Below, piece by piece: positions 7,514-16,018 of a stretch of DNA of 26,695 nucleotides; position 1 is the first letter of the stretch; every line of letters begins with the position of its first letter. The notes under the pieces were generated by a model. That model was not told the origin of the DNA and did not search any database. It saw only the letters and a program-made list of their open reading frames with translations. Source of the stretch: JANPEF01 sp046596055 (GTDB lineage: Bacteria; Eisenbacteria; RBG-16-71-46; DASYSL01); NCBI GenBank assembly GCA_046596055.1, contig JBKJNH010000191.1, forward strand, positions 1 to 26,695, in the 5' to 3' direction. Position numbers and translations under genes: made by a program.

Positions 7514-7845
7514 ACGACGTCCACTACTGCGCTCAGGATCTGTCGAAGTTCGGCACGATCGGCGATCACGCCCCGGCCCTGGCCGAAAAGTTCTTCGCCT
7601 GGTACGACGCGGTCTTCGCCGAGGGCGCGCTGTCGGCCCGCGAGAAGTCCATGATCGCGCTGGCCGTGGCGCACGCGGTGCAGTGCCCCTACTGCATCGA
7701 GGCCTACAGCAAGGACGCCCTGGCGAAGGGCGCCGACCTCGAGCAGATGACCGAGGCGGTGCACGTCTCGGCGGCGATCCGCGGCGGCGCCTCGCTGGTT
7801 CACGGCGTGCAGATGCGCCGCCACGCCGACAAGCTCGCGCTCTGA
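7510..7845 (+). CDS. AhpD/carboxymuconolactone decarboxylase-like protein associated with ArsS
   Basis: A 111-residue helical protein of the AhpD/carboxymuconolactone decarboxylase fold. The redox motif CPYC is at 59-62 in VQCPYCIEAYSKDAL. Where classical AhpD has a His four residues after the second Cys, this one has Tyr, as I recall for the subfamily found next to the radical SAM gene arsS (arsenosugar biosynthesis-associated peroxidase-like protein). Some relatives in that pairing use selenocysteine; here both codons are ordinary TGC. It overlaps arsC by 4 bp (ATGA) and is followed 2 bp later by arsS, so the pairing is intact. It may protect or reduce an arsenic-sulfur intermediate, but its biochemical role is not established. 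Confidence 0.87.
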   Translation: MNDVHYCAQDLSKFGTIGDHAPALAEKFFAWYDAVFAEGALSAREKSMIALAVAHAVQCPYCIEAYSKDALAKGADLEQMTEAVHVSAAIRGGASLVHGVQMRRHADKLAL

Positions 7846-7847
7846 CC

Positions 7848-8918
<1,071 letters not shown>

Positions 8919-8928
8919 GCGCGCGCGA

Positions 8929-9324
8929 TCAGGTCGTGGGGCGGGATCGGTCCATTTCGGCCGCCAGCCAGGCGTCGGCCTCGGCGGGTTCGCGAAACGC
9001 CTCGATGCGAATGCCGATCAACCCCGTCAAGCCCGAGATGGTCCGGGCGATGCCGTATTGCAGCAGGTTCGGCACGAGGATCGCGATCGGGCCGGCATAA
9101 GAGGCCTTCAGCGCGTCGAAGCCGTCGCGCACCACGATCAGGTCCTCGAAGCTGGCCACGTAGTCGAGTTCGCGCATGTCGCAGTAGATCCCGAACGTCG
9201 ACTCGTAGGCCGGCTCGGCGGCGAGCCGACGCATTGTCGCCATCGTTTCGGCGATATCGGACGAGCCGGTCCCGGTCACCACGGCGCGGCGTCGCGCGGG
9301 CTGGATGTCGATGGTGTACGGCAT
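8929..9324 (-). CDS. SpoIIAA/STAS-like protein
   Basis: A 131-residue soluble alpha/beta protein with features of the SpoIIAA-like/STAS group: an N-terminal beta hairpin (YTIDIQPARRRAVVTGTG), a helix with MATMRRLAAEP, then a strand FGIYCDMRELDY like the core strand of anti-sigma-antagonist folds, a helix ending near FDALKASY, and a strand PIAILVPNLLQYG. No phosphorylatable Ser of the classical SpoIIAA position can be named with confidence. Its ATG overlaps the stop of the upstream membrane protein gene (TGATG), so the two are translationally coupled. In an operon with a histidine kinase it could be an output or regulatory subunit. The fold assignment is moderate and the function is inferred. 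Confidence 0.72.
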   Translation of the reverse strand: MPYTIDIQPARRRAVVTGTGSSDIAETMATMRRLAAEPAYESTFGIYCDMRELDYVASFEDLIVVRDGFDALKASYAGPIAILVPNLLQYGIARTISGLTGLIGIRIEAFREPAEADAWLAAEMDRSRPTT

Positions 9325-9941
9325 CAGTGAAACATCCCCCTGACCCGCTCGTGATTGGCGCGCAGCGCGCGAACGTCCGCCGGCGTCAGGGCGACGTGTA
9401 CACCGTTGACGCTCTTGCGCGACGCGATGACGTCGCCGGCTCCATCGAACAGCACTTCGACCGCGAGCGTGTCGTTCCCGCTCGTCGGCCCGTCGATGCG
9501 GACGCGGACCGAGTTCTCGCGCACGAGCGCCAGATCGTGGTCCCGCGGAAGCGTATGGTCGAGATAGTACACGCGTTCGGCCCGGCCGGAATCGCCCTGG
9601 TCGATCGACTCGTCGATGCGCAGCGGGCGCACGAGCGAGTCGCCGTAGGCCAGGCCGCCGCGCCCGAGTTCGTAGACGCGGGCGGAGGTGACGGCGTCGC
9701 CCTGCGAACCGTGGACGGTCCACTGGGCCGCGCGGCCGGCGATCCGACCGTCGATCGAGTCGGCACGCGCCGCCCACGGCACGGCGGCCAGCGTCGCTGC
9801 GAGCGCCCGCGTGTCGTCCTGGCGCCGACGCGCGACGTCGCGCGCGCTGCGGCGGCGGGCCGTGTCCGAGACCGCGTAGACGATGGTGGTCACCAGGACG
9901 GGAATCGCGACGAGCCAGAACACGATGCGGGCTCTCCGCAT
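9324..9941 (-). CDS. Single-pass membrane protein of unknown function in a kinase operon
   Basis: A 205-residue protein that I do not recognise. It begins MRRARIVFWL and has one hydrophobic segment at about 7-23, which may be a membrane anchor or uncleaved signal. The rest is soluble, rich in Arg, Asp and Ser, with several beta-prone stretches (ARVYELGRGGLAYGDSL, ERVYYLDHTLPRDHD, DTLAVEVLFDGAGDVIASRK). These suggest a small extracytoplasmic sensory domain. The ATG at 9941 overlaps the stop of the kinase gene (TGATG) and its stop overlaps the next start in the same way. It might supply the kinase, which has no membrane segment, with an external signal. That is inference from the arrangement. 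Confidence 0.72.
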   Translation of the reverse strand: MRRARIVFWLVAIPVLVTTIVYAVSDTARRRSARDVARRRQDDTRALAATLAAVPWAARADSIDGRIAGRAAQWTVHGSQGDAVTSARVYELGRGGLAYGDSLVRPLRIDESIDQGDSGRAERVYYLDHTLPRDHDLALVRENSVRVRIDGPTSGNDTLAVEVLFDGAGDVIASRKSVNGVHVALTPADVRALRANHERVRGMFH

Positions 9942-11242
9942 CAACCGGCCACTCGCGGCAGGTACACGCTCATCGTCGTGCCCTTTGCCGGCGCGCTCTC
10001 GACGTGCATGAACCCCCCGGCGTGGTCGACGATCCGGTAGGCGATCGACAGGCCCAGGCCCGTGCCGCTGCCAACGGGCTTGGTGGTGAAGTACGGCTCG
10101 AACAGGCGGGTCCGGGTGGTTTCGTCCATGCCGACACCGGCGTCGACGACGTCGAGGACGACATAGGCTCCGGGATGCTCGCCGCCGTCCGGGACCTTCT
10201 TCTCGTAGGTGCGGAGGGTGATCGTGCCGCCCTCCGGCATCGCGTCCCGGGCGTTGATCCCCAGATTGAGGAGAACGCGCTCGATCTGCGCGGGGCTGAC
10301 CAGCACGCGGCCGTCTCCGCCGGCATGCTCGATCACGATGGGATGCATGCGACCCACCGCGCCACGCAGGATCTCCGAGAAGCTGTCGACCACGTCGCGC
10401 AGTCGCACGATCGCGGGGCGGCCGGTGCGGTCGTCGTCGCGGCCGAACGACGACAGCTCGCGGGTGAGCGCCACGCCGCGCTCGGCGGCCAGGCGGATGC
10501 GCTCGACCTCGGCGCGCACCGCGGGCGACGTCGCCGGGTCGCCCTCGATCAGGCCGGCGTGGCCCAGGACGACGGTGAGCAGGTTGCGGAAGTCGTGGGC
10601 GACGCCGGCGCACACGCGGCCGAGTGCCTCCATCTTCTGCAACTCGGCGACGTATACCTCGTGCGCGTGCAGCGCGTCCTCGGCGTCCCGGCGCGCGGCC
10701 CCCTCGAACTGCAGCGCAATCGCGTCGGCGACCGAGCCGGCGAAGTCGGCATCCGCCTGCGACCACGCACGGCGCGCCCCGATCTTCTCGTGGCAGACCA
10801 CGCCGATGACGTCGCCGCCGCGGAAGATTGGCGCGTCGAGGATGGAGACGATCTCGAGGGGCACGAGGTAGTCGTCGGCCAGTTCGCACGTTGCCTCGTT
10901 GGTCCGGGCATCCTCAGCGGCGATGATGCGCCGCTCCTCGAGCGACGCGAAGTAGCGCGGGAAGTCCTCGCGCCGGATCGAGGCGCCCTCGGAGTGATCG
11001 TCGCTGCCGCGCTCGTACAGCTCGTAGCAGCGGACGGCGCGGCGGTCGTCGACGAATAGCCAGATGCTGACGCGGTCCACGTCGAGCGTCTTCGCCGCCA
11101 GGCGGGTCGACTCGCGGAATGCGGCACGGAGGGACGCGCCACCCCGGACGCGCAGGCGCGCCAGGCGGAGACGGGCGGATTCGTAGGCGGAACGCCGGAC
11201 CTCGTGGGGGGCCGCCGGCGTGTGTCGCGCGGCCGGTGTCAT
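9941..11242 (-). CDS. GAF-domain sensor histidine kinase, soluble
   Basis: A 433-residue histidine kinase without membrane helices. Residues about 38-180 form a GAF domain (VDRVSIWLF, DAPIFRGGDVIGVVCHE). A short coiled coil follows, then the dimerisation/phosphoacceptor segment with GVAHDFRNLLTVV and the phosphorylatable H216. The ATPase domain shows the N box NLGINARDAMPEGG, the G1 box DAGVGMDE, the F box EPYFTTK and the G2 box GSGTGLGLSIAYRI, all intact. The H-box type (AHDFRN) is that of NtrB-like and hybrid kinases. No response regulator is encoded beside it; two small coupled genes follow instead. A TTGACG-17-GATGCT promoter ends about 7 nt before the ATG at 11242, and there is no ribosome binding site, so the message may be leaderless. 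Confidence 0.92.
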   Translation of the reverse strand: MTPAARHTPAAPHEVRRSAYESARLRLARLRVRGGASLRAAFRESTRLAAKTLDVDRVSIWLFVDDRRAVRCYELYERGSDDHSEGASIRREDFPRYFASLEERRIIAAEDARTNEATCELADDYLVPLEIVSILDAPIFRGGDVIGVVCHEKIGARRAWSQADADFAGSVADAIALQFEGAARRDAEDALHAHEVYVAELQKMEALGRVCAGVAHDFRNLLTVVLGHAGLIEGDPATSPAVRAEVERIRLAAERGVALTRELSSFGRDDDRTGRPAIVRLRDVVDSFSEILRGAVGRMHPIVIEHAGGDGRVLVSPAQIERVLLNLGINARDAMPEGGTITLRTYEKKVPDGGEHPGAYVVLDVVDAGVGMDETTRTRLFEPYFTTKPVGSGTGLGLSIAYRIVDHAGGFMHVESAPAKGTTMSVYLPRVAG

Positions 11243-11248
11243 GTGTTC

Positions 11249-11277
11249 AGCATCGCCCTGCGGCGGCCGGGCGTCAA
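11249..11277 (-). promoter_or_regulatory. Predicted sigma70-type promoter for the GAF kinase operon
   Basis: Reading the minus strand, TTGACG (11277-11272) is followed after exactly 17 nt by GATGCT (11254-11249). The -35 matches the consensus at five of six positions and the -10 at three. The expected start of transcription falls at or next to the ATG of the kinase gene. Confidence 0.45.
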
Positions 11278-11327
11278 CGACGCGTCGTGTGGGAGTGCCG
11301 TGGGAGGGGGCAGGGCCGCCGCCCGCC

Positions 11328-11356
11328 TTGCCCGTGAGCGCGTCGCAGGCTAGACT
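11328..11356 (+). promoter_or_regulatory. Predicted promoter for the 3-hydroxyacyl-CoA dehydrogenase operon
   Basis: TTGCCC (11328-11333) and TAGACT (11351-11356) are 17 nt apart, upstream of the TTG start at 11439, and would give a leader of about 75 nt. The -10 lies in CTAGACTGCG, a motif that recurs in other intergenic regions of this window. This gap also holds the divergent kinase promoter. Confidence 0.5.
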
Positions 11357-11438
11357 GCGGGTGTCCGGCGGGCCCCGGCCCGCCCCCTCGAATCCTGCCC
11401 CGTACGCCTGTTTTCGCGTCCGCCCTCACGGAGGAAGC

Positions 11439-12293
11439 TTGTCCCTCGAACGGATCGCCGTGCTCGGGGCCGGCATCATGGGCCGCGGCATCGCCTACGC
11501 CGCCGCCGTCGCCGGCTACGACACCACGCTCTACGACGCGTCCCCCGCCGCCCTCGACAAGGGCGCGGCCGAGATCAAGGCGCTCATGGAGAAGGGCGTC
11601 GCCGCGGGCAAGCTGGCCGCCGACGTGCGCGACCGCGCCCGGCTCGCCACGTTCGCCGAGCTCGCGGATGCGACCGAGGACATCGACCTGGTGATCGAGG
11701 CGATCCCCGAGAACATGCAGCTCAAGTGCGACACGTTCACCGAGCTCGACAATCGCGTGAAGCCCACGACGATCCTCGCCACCAACACCTCGTCGCTGTC
11801 GATCACCGAGATGGCCGGTGCGACGAAGCGCCCGGATCGCGTCGTCGGCATGCACTTCTTCAATCCGGTGCACCGCATGCGGCTGCTCGAGGTGGTGCGC
11901 GGGCTCGAGACGTCCGAGGCGACGATCGAGGCCGTGAGCGTCGTCGGCATGCGCATGGGCAAGGAGTGCGTCGTCGTGCGCGAGGCGCCCGGGTTCGTGA
12001 CCACGCGCATCAACGCGCTGATCGGCAACGAGGCGTTCCGCATGCTCGAGGAAGGCGTGGCGAGCGCGCCGGACATCGACAAGGCGCTGAAGCTCGGACT
12101 CAACCACCCGATGGGCCCGTTCGAACTGGTCGACCTGGTCGGCCTCGACACGCGCCTGTCGATCCTCACGTTCCTGCACGAGACCCTGGGCGAGCGCTAT
12201 CGCCCCAACAACCTGATGGTGCAGTACGTCAAGGCCGGGCGCCTGGGGCGCAAGACCGGCAAGGGCGTCTACGAATACGGCGAAGGAGCCTAG
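11439..12293 (+). CDS. 3-hydroxyacyl-CoA dehydrogenase (3-hydroxybutyryl-CoA dehydrogenase type)
   Basis: A 284-residue NAD-dependent dehydrogenase that oxidises 3-hydroxyacyl-CoA to 3-oxoacyl-CoA, a stand-alone enzyme rather than a multifunctional fusion. The N-terminal Rossmann motif is VLGAGIMGRG, the active site HFFNPVHRMRLLEVV contains the His-Glu pair (H139, E151), and the C-terminal domain ends with GRLGRKTGKGVYEY. The length is normal for this family. The TTG at 11439 is the best start: GGAGG lies 4 nt upstream and the protein then begins directly at the Rossmann strand (LSLERIAVLG). The frame extends upstream into the promoter region, which is not conserved-looking. It is the first gene of a four-gene operon, 3 bp before the aldehyde dehydrogenase. 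Confidence 0.93.
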   Translation: MSLERIAVLGAGIMGRGIAYAAAVAGYDTTLYDASPAALDKGAAEIKALMEKGVAAGKLAADVRDRARLATFAELADATEDIDLVIEAIPENMQLKCDTFTELDNRVKPTTILATNTSSLSITEMAGATKRPDRVVGMHFFNPVHRMRLLEVVRGLETSEATIEAVSVVGMRMGKECVVVREAPGFVTTRINALIGNEAFRMLEEGVASAPDIDKALKLGLNHPMGPFELVDLVGLDTRLSILTFLHETLGERYRPNNLMVQYVKAGRLGRKTGKGVYEYGEGA

Positions 12294-12296
12294 AGC

Positions 12297-13796
12297 ATGG
12301 CCAGCGAAGCGACCCCGACGGCGACCGCCGCCCCCACCGTGAAGCCCGGCCGCCTGTGGATCGGCGGCGAGTACGTCGACGCGCTCGACGGCGCGACGTT
12401 CACCATCACGAACCCCGCCACCGGCGAGGCGCTCACCACCTGCGCGCAGGCCGGCCCCGCCGACGTGGACCGGGCCGTCGCCGCGGCTGCTGCAGCATTC
12501 CGCTCGAAGGCGTGGGCGCAGATGAGCGCGCTCGATCGACAGCGCATCCTGTGGAACATCGGCGAGCGCATGCTGGCGCGGCTCGACGAGTTCGCCGTCG
12601 CCGAGACGCTGTGCAACGGCAAGCCGATCTTCGAGTCGAAGTACATCGACGTGCCCGACGCCGCCAAGTGCTTCCAGTACTACGCCGGCTGGGTGACGAA
12701 GATCGCCGGCCAGACCTTGCCGCTGTCGACCGGGCCGTTCCTCAACTACACGCGCCGCGAGCCGCTGGGCGTCGTCGGCGCGATCGTGGCGTGGAACTTT
12801 CCCATTCTCCTCGCGGCGTGGAAAGTCGCGCCCGCGCTGGCCGCGGGCAACACGGTCGTCCTGAAGCCGGCCGAGTTCACGCCGCTGACGGCGCTGCTGC
12901 TCGCCGAGTGCGCGAAGGAGGCCGGGCTGCCCGACGGTGTGCTCAACGTCATCCCGGGCAAGGGATCGATCGCGGGCCAGGCGCTGGTCACGCACCGGGA
13001 CGTTGCGAAGATCGCGTTCACCGGCTCGACCGAGGTGGGCCAGGGCATCGTCCGGGCCAGCGTCGACACGGTAAAGAAGGTGCAGATGGAGCTGGGTGGC
13101 AAGAGCGCGAACGTGATCTTCGCCGACGCCGACATTGATGCGGCCGTGCGTGGCGCTGCCGGCGGCATCTTCTACGGCAAGGGCGAGGTGTGCGCCGCCG
13201 GCTCGCGCCTGCTCGTCGAGCGCTCGGTCTACGACACCGTCGTGACGAAGCTCAAGGAGCGCGCCGAGAAGACGCCCCCGGGCGATCCCATGAACCCGAA
13301 GACGCGGCTGGGCGCGCAGGTGCGCGAGTCGCACCTGCAGTCGATCCTGGGCTACGTCGAGAAGGGCAAGGCCGAGGGCGCCACGCTGGTCGCCGGCGGC
13401 TCGCGCGCGGCGATCGACGGCAAGGGCGCGTTCATGCAGGCGACGGTGTTCGCCGACGTCACGAACACGATGACCATCGCGCGCGAGGAGATCTTCGGCC
13501 CGGTGCTCGCGGTGATCCCGTTCGACAGCGAGGACGAGGCGATCACGATCGCCAACGACTCGCCGTATGGACTCGCCGCCGGTGTGTGGACGCGCGACAT
13601 CAAGCGCGGCCACCGCACCGCGCACCGCCTCGAGGCGGGCACGGTGTGGATCAACGCCTACAACCGCTATGACACGGCGACGCCGTTCGGCGGCTACAAG
13701 CAGAGCGGCTTCGGCCGCGACATGGGCCCCGAGGCGCTCGACGGATACCTCCAGACGAAGTCGGTGTGGGTGGACCTGAGCGAGGACAAGGCTTGA
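12297..13796 (+). CDS. NAD(P)-dependent aldehyde dehydrogenase
   Basis: A 499-residue member of the aldehyde dehydrogenase superfamily, oxidising an aldehyde to the acid. The NAD-binding and catalytic landmarks are all present: VAWNFPILLAAWK, KPAEFTP, FTGSTEVGQ, ELGGKSAN with the general base E265, and GEVCAAGSRL with the nucleophile C299. It most resembles the betaine/aromatic aldehyde dehydrogenase group by motif and length. The Gln that usually precedes the Val-Cys pair is Glu here. BoxD, the semialdehyde dehydrogenase of the benzoyl-CoA epoxidation pathway, belongs to a different branch as far as I can tell, so I do not call it that. The ATG is 3 bp after the previous stop and its own stop overlaps the thiolase start. 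Placement among beta-oxidation genes suggests an aldehyde arising during CoA-linked catabolism. Confidence 0.92.
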   Translation: MASEATPTATAAPTVKPGRLWIGGEYVDALDGATFTITNPATGEALTTCAQAGPADVDRAVAAAAAAFRSKAWAQMSALDRQRILWNIGERMLARLDEFAVAETLCNGKPIFESKYIDVPDAAKCFQYYAGWVTKIAGQTLPLSTGPFLNYTRREPLGVVGAIVAWNFPILLAAWKVAPALAAGNTVVLKPAEFTPLTALLLAECAKEAGLPDGVLNVIPGKGSIAGQALVTHRDVAKIAFTGSTEVGQGIVRASVDTVKKVQMELGGKSANVIFADADIDAAVRGAAGGIFYGKGEVCAAGSRLLVERSVYDTVVTKLKERAEKTPPGDPMNPKTRLGAQVRESHLQSILGYVEKGKAEGATLVAGGSRAAIDGKGAFMQATVFADVTNTMTIAREEIFGPVLAVIPFDSEDEAITIANDSPYGLAAGVWTRDIKRGHRTAHRLEAGTVWINAYNRYDTATPFGGYKQSGFGRDMGPEALDGYLQTKSVWVDLSEDKA

Positions 13797-14986
13797 ACGG
13801 CCACGGCCGCTCCGTCGTCGTCGCGGGCGCCGCCCGCACTCCGATCGGGCGGTTCGGCGGCGCGCTGGCGGGCGTGCATGTCGCGGACCTCGGCGCGCAC
13901 GTCGCGAAGGACGCCATCGCGCGGGCCGGCTTGACGGCCGCCCAGGTCGACGAGACGATCGTCGGCCACGCGCGCCAGGCGGGCAACGGGCCGAACGTGG
14001 CAAGGCAGGTCGCGCACTTTGCGGGCGTGCCCGACGCGAAGCCGGCGTACACCATCAACAAGGCGTGCGCTTCGGGGCTGCAGGCGATCGTCAGCGGCGC
14101 GCAGGCCGTGGCGCTGGGCGACTCGGACGTCGTGCTCGCGGCGGGCGTCGAGAACATGTCGGCGATCCCGTTCCTGTTGCCCGACGAGCGCTGGGGCAAG
14201 AAGCTCGGCGACATGGCCGTGGTCGACGCGATGTACCGCGACGGTTACCTGTGCCGCCTGTGCAACCAGGTGATGGGCGAGACGGCCGAGACGCTGGTCG
14301 AGCGTTACTCGATCTCGCGCGAGGCGCAGGACGCGTTTGCGCTCGAGTCGCATCGCCGCGCGTCGGCGGCGTGGGCCGAGGGGCGCTTCGCCGCCGAGGT
14401 CGTCGCGACGCCGTACAAGGACGCGAAGCGCAACGCGGCGCTGCTGGAACGGGACGAGGCGCCGCGCGCCGACACGACGATGGAGGCGCTGGCGAAGCTG
14501 CCGCCCGTGTTCCGGAAGGGCGGCTCGGTCGGGGCGGGCAACGCGTCGGCGATCACGGATGGCGCGGCTGCGGTGATGGTGCTGGCCGAGGAGAGGGCGC
14601 AGGCGCTCGGCGTCAAGCCGATGGCGCGGATCGTCGCGGCGGTCTCGGCCGGGGTGGATGCGGCGGAAATGGGGCTCGGTCCGGTCCCGGCGGTGCGCAC
14701 GCTGCTCGAGCGTAACGGCCTGACGATGCAGGACCTGGACCTGGTGGAACTCAACGAGGCGTTCGCCTCGCAGGTGATCGCCTGCGACCGCGAACTCGGG
14801 TTCGACCCGGCGCGCCTCAACGTGAACGGCGGCGCGATCGCGCTCGGGCATCCGACCGGATGCAGCGGCACCCGCATCGTGGTGACGTTGCTCCACGAGC
14901 TCGAGCGGCGGAAGGGCCGCTACGGTCTGGCCACGCTCTGCGTGAGCGGCGGACAGGGCATGGCCGTGCTGTTCGAACGGCTGTAA
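13793..14986 (+). CDS. Acetyl-CoA acetyltransferase/3-oxoacyl-CoA thiolase
   Basis: A 397-residue thiolase. The catalytic set is complete: the acyl-accepting Cys in NKACASGLQAI (C92), NEAFA, the His in GGAIALGHPTGCSGTR (H353) and the second Cys in CVSGGQGMA (C383). Length and motifs fit the degradative/biosynthetic thiolase II group. The TTG start at 13793 forms a 4 bp TTGA overlap with the aldehyde dehydrogenase stop and opens directly into the conserved SVVVAGAARTPIGRFGG. An upstream in-frame alternative would start inside the dehydrogenase. A short loop reading YLCRLCNQVMGETAE lies where thiolases have their substrate loop and gives no clear chain-length specificity. In the operon it would split the 3-oxoacyl-CoA formed by the dehydrogenase. 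Confidence 0.93.
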   Translation: MNGHGRSVVVAGAARTPIGRFGGALAGVHVADLGAHVAKDAIARAGLTAAQVDETIVGHARQAGNGPNVARQVAHFAGVPDAKPAYTINKACASGLQAIVSGAQAVALGDSDVVLAAGVENMSAIPFLLPDERWGKKLGDMAVVDAMYRDGYLCRLCNQVMGETAETLVERYSISREAQDAFALESHRRASAAWAEGRFAAEVVATPYKDAKRNAALLERDEAPRADTTMEALAKLPPVFRKGGSVGAGNASAITDGAAAVMVLAEERAQALGVKPMARIVAAVSAGVDAAEMGLGPVPAVRTLLERNGLTMQDLDLVELNEAFASQVIACDRELGFDPARLNVNGGAIALGHPTGCSGTRIVVTLLHELERRKGRYGLATLCVSGGQGMAVLFERL

Positions 14987-15012
14987 ACGAGGGACGAAAG
15001 GGGTCGAGAACC

Positions 15013-15828
15013 ATGGCGACGACGACGAGCGAGACGAAGAAGACGCTGGTGGACTACCGGAAGGACGGAGGGGTCGCGATCCTGACCCTCAACGATCCGC
15101 CGGCCAACACCTATACGCACGAGATGATGAAGGACCTCGACGAGTGCATCGTCAAGGCGCGCTTCGACTCCGAAGTGCACGTCATCGTGATCACGGGCGC
15201 GGGCGAGAAGTTCTTCTGCGCCGGTGCCAACATCAACATGCTCCAGACGGTGGATCCGTACTTCAAGTACTTCTTCTGCCTGCACGCCAACGAGACGCTG
15301 ACCCGCCTCGAGCAGACGCCGAAGCTGGTCATCGCGGCGCTCAACGGGCACTGCGTCGGCGGCGGCCTCGAGATCGCGATGGCGGCCGATATCCGCATCG
15401 CGCGACGCGACGCGGGCAAGGTGGGCCTGCCGGAAGTCTCGCTCGGCGTGCTGCCGGGCACGGGCGGCACGCAGCGCCTGGTGCGCCTGGTCGGCAAGGC
15501 GAAGGCGATGGAGCTGATGATCACGGGCGAGACGTTTGGCTTCGACAAGGCCGCCGAGCTGGGCATCGTCACGTCGGTCTTCGACGGTGACGCCACGCTG
15601 TTCATGACGAAGATCATGGAGTACGCGAAGACCTACTGCCCGCCGAACAAGGCGTCGAAGGCCGTGGGCAACATCAAGCGCGCCGTGCAGTCGGGCGCCG
15701 AGGTGCCGTTCAGCGAGGCGCTGGCCATCGAGCGCGAGCTGCAGCAGCTCCTGTTCCAGAGCGAGGACGCGAAGGAAGGCCTCACCGCCTACGTCGAGAA
15801 GCGGAAGCCCGCCTTCAAGGCCAAGTAA
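15013..15828 (+). CDS. Enoyl-CoA hydratase/isomerase family protein
   Basis: A 271-residue crotonase-fold protein. The oxyanion hole segments are FFCAGANINML and NGHCVGGGLEIAMAADIRIA, and both catalytic Glu of true hydratases are present (E120 in GGGLEIAM, E141 in GLPEVSLGVLPGTGGTQRL). This supports hydration of 2-enoyl-CoA rather than only isomerisation. The ATG at 15013 follows a purine-rich stretch (GAAAGGGG) in a 26 bp gap after the thiolase. The N-terminal 10-15 residues (ATTTSETKKT) are a non-conserved extension. Together with the three genes upstream it completes the hydratase, dehydrogenase and thiolase steps of a beta-oxidation-type pathway. A strong hairpin terminator follows. Confidence 0.93.
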   Translation: MATTTSETKKTLVDYRKDGGVAILTLNDPPANTYTHEMMKDLDECIVKARFDSEVHVIVITGAGEKFFCAGANINMLQTVDPYFKYFFCLHANETLTRLEQTPKLVIAALNGHCVGGGLEIAMAADIRIARRDAGKVGLPEVSLGVLPGTGGTQRLVRLVGKAKAMELMITGETFGFDKAAELGIVTSVFDGDATLFMTKIMEYAKTYCPPNKASKAVGNIKRAVQSGAEVPFSEALAIERELQQLLFQSEDAKEGLTAYVEKRKPAFKAK

Positions 15829-15866
15829 TGACGTCGCGGCGCCAGCCGCGGCAGGTTGTTCAAGGG

Positions 15867-15894
15867 CGGCCCGGGAGCTCGATCTCCCGGGCCG
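15867..15894 (+). terminator. Rho-independent-type hairpin ending the CoA operon
   Basis: CGGCCCGGGAG (15867-15877) pairs with CTCCCGGGCCG (15884-15894) over 11 bp with a six-base loop, followed by TTCGTTCTCTG. It begins 39 nt after the hydratase stop. Confidence 0.7.
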
Positions 15895-15935
15895 TTCGTT
15901 CTCTGGGAGGGGCCCGACTGGCCGACAAATACATT

Positions 15936-15964
15936 GGGGCTGCCGGTCAAGGACCGGCAGCCCC
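15936..15964 (-). terminator. Perfect 13-bp hairpin, probable terminator of the ferritin-like gene
   Basis: GGGGCTGCCGGTC (15936-15948) pairs perfectly with GACCGGCAGCCCC (15952-15964) around an AAG loop. On the minus strand it is followed by AATGTATTTGTC, the more T-rich side. It therefore best serves the minus-strand ferritin-like gene that ends about 55 nt away, though it may work in both directions. Confidence 0.65.
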
Positions 15965-16018
15965 CCGCGAACGGCGCACCAAGGACGGCGCCGACTCGCG
16001 GATGAATTGAAGTTGCAC

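Noticed and set aside
7684..7700. Selenocysteine in the AhpD-like or ArsS protein, as in some relatives
   Set aside because: Both CPYC cysteines and the ArsS C-terminal cysteines are encoded by ordinary TGC, and no in-frame TGA is present.
12297..13796. Naming the aldehyde dehydrogenase BoxD
   Set aside because: The motifs fit the general aldehyde dehydrogenase group. The pathway link is only contextual.
11274..14003. Open frame of about 900 codons on the minus strand opposite the dehydrogenase genes
   Set aside because: It is antisense to two enzymes with complete catalytic motifs, and the product is Arg/His/Ala-rich without recognisable features. It is a GC-driven shadow.
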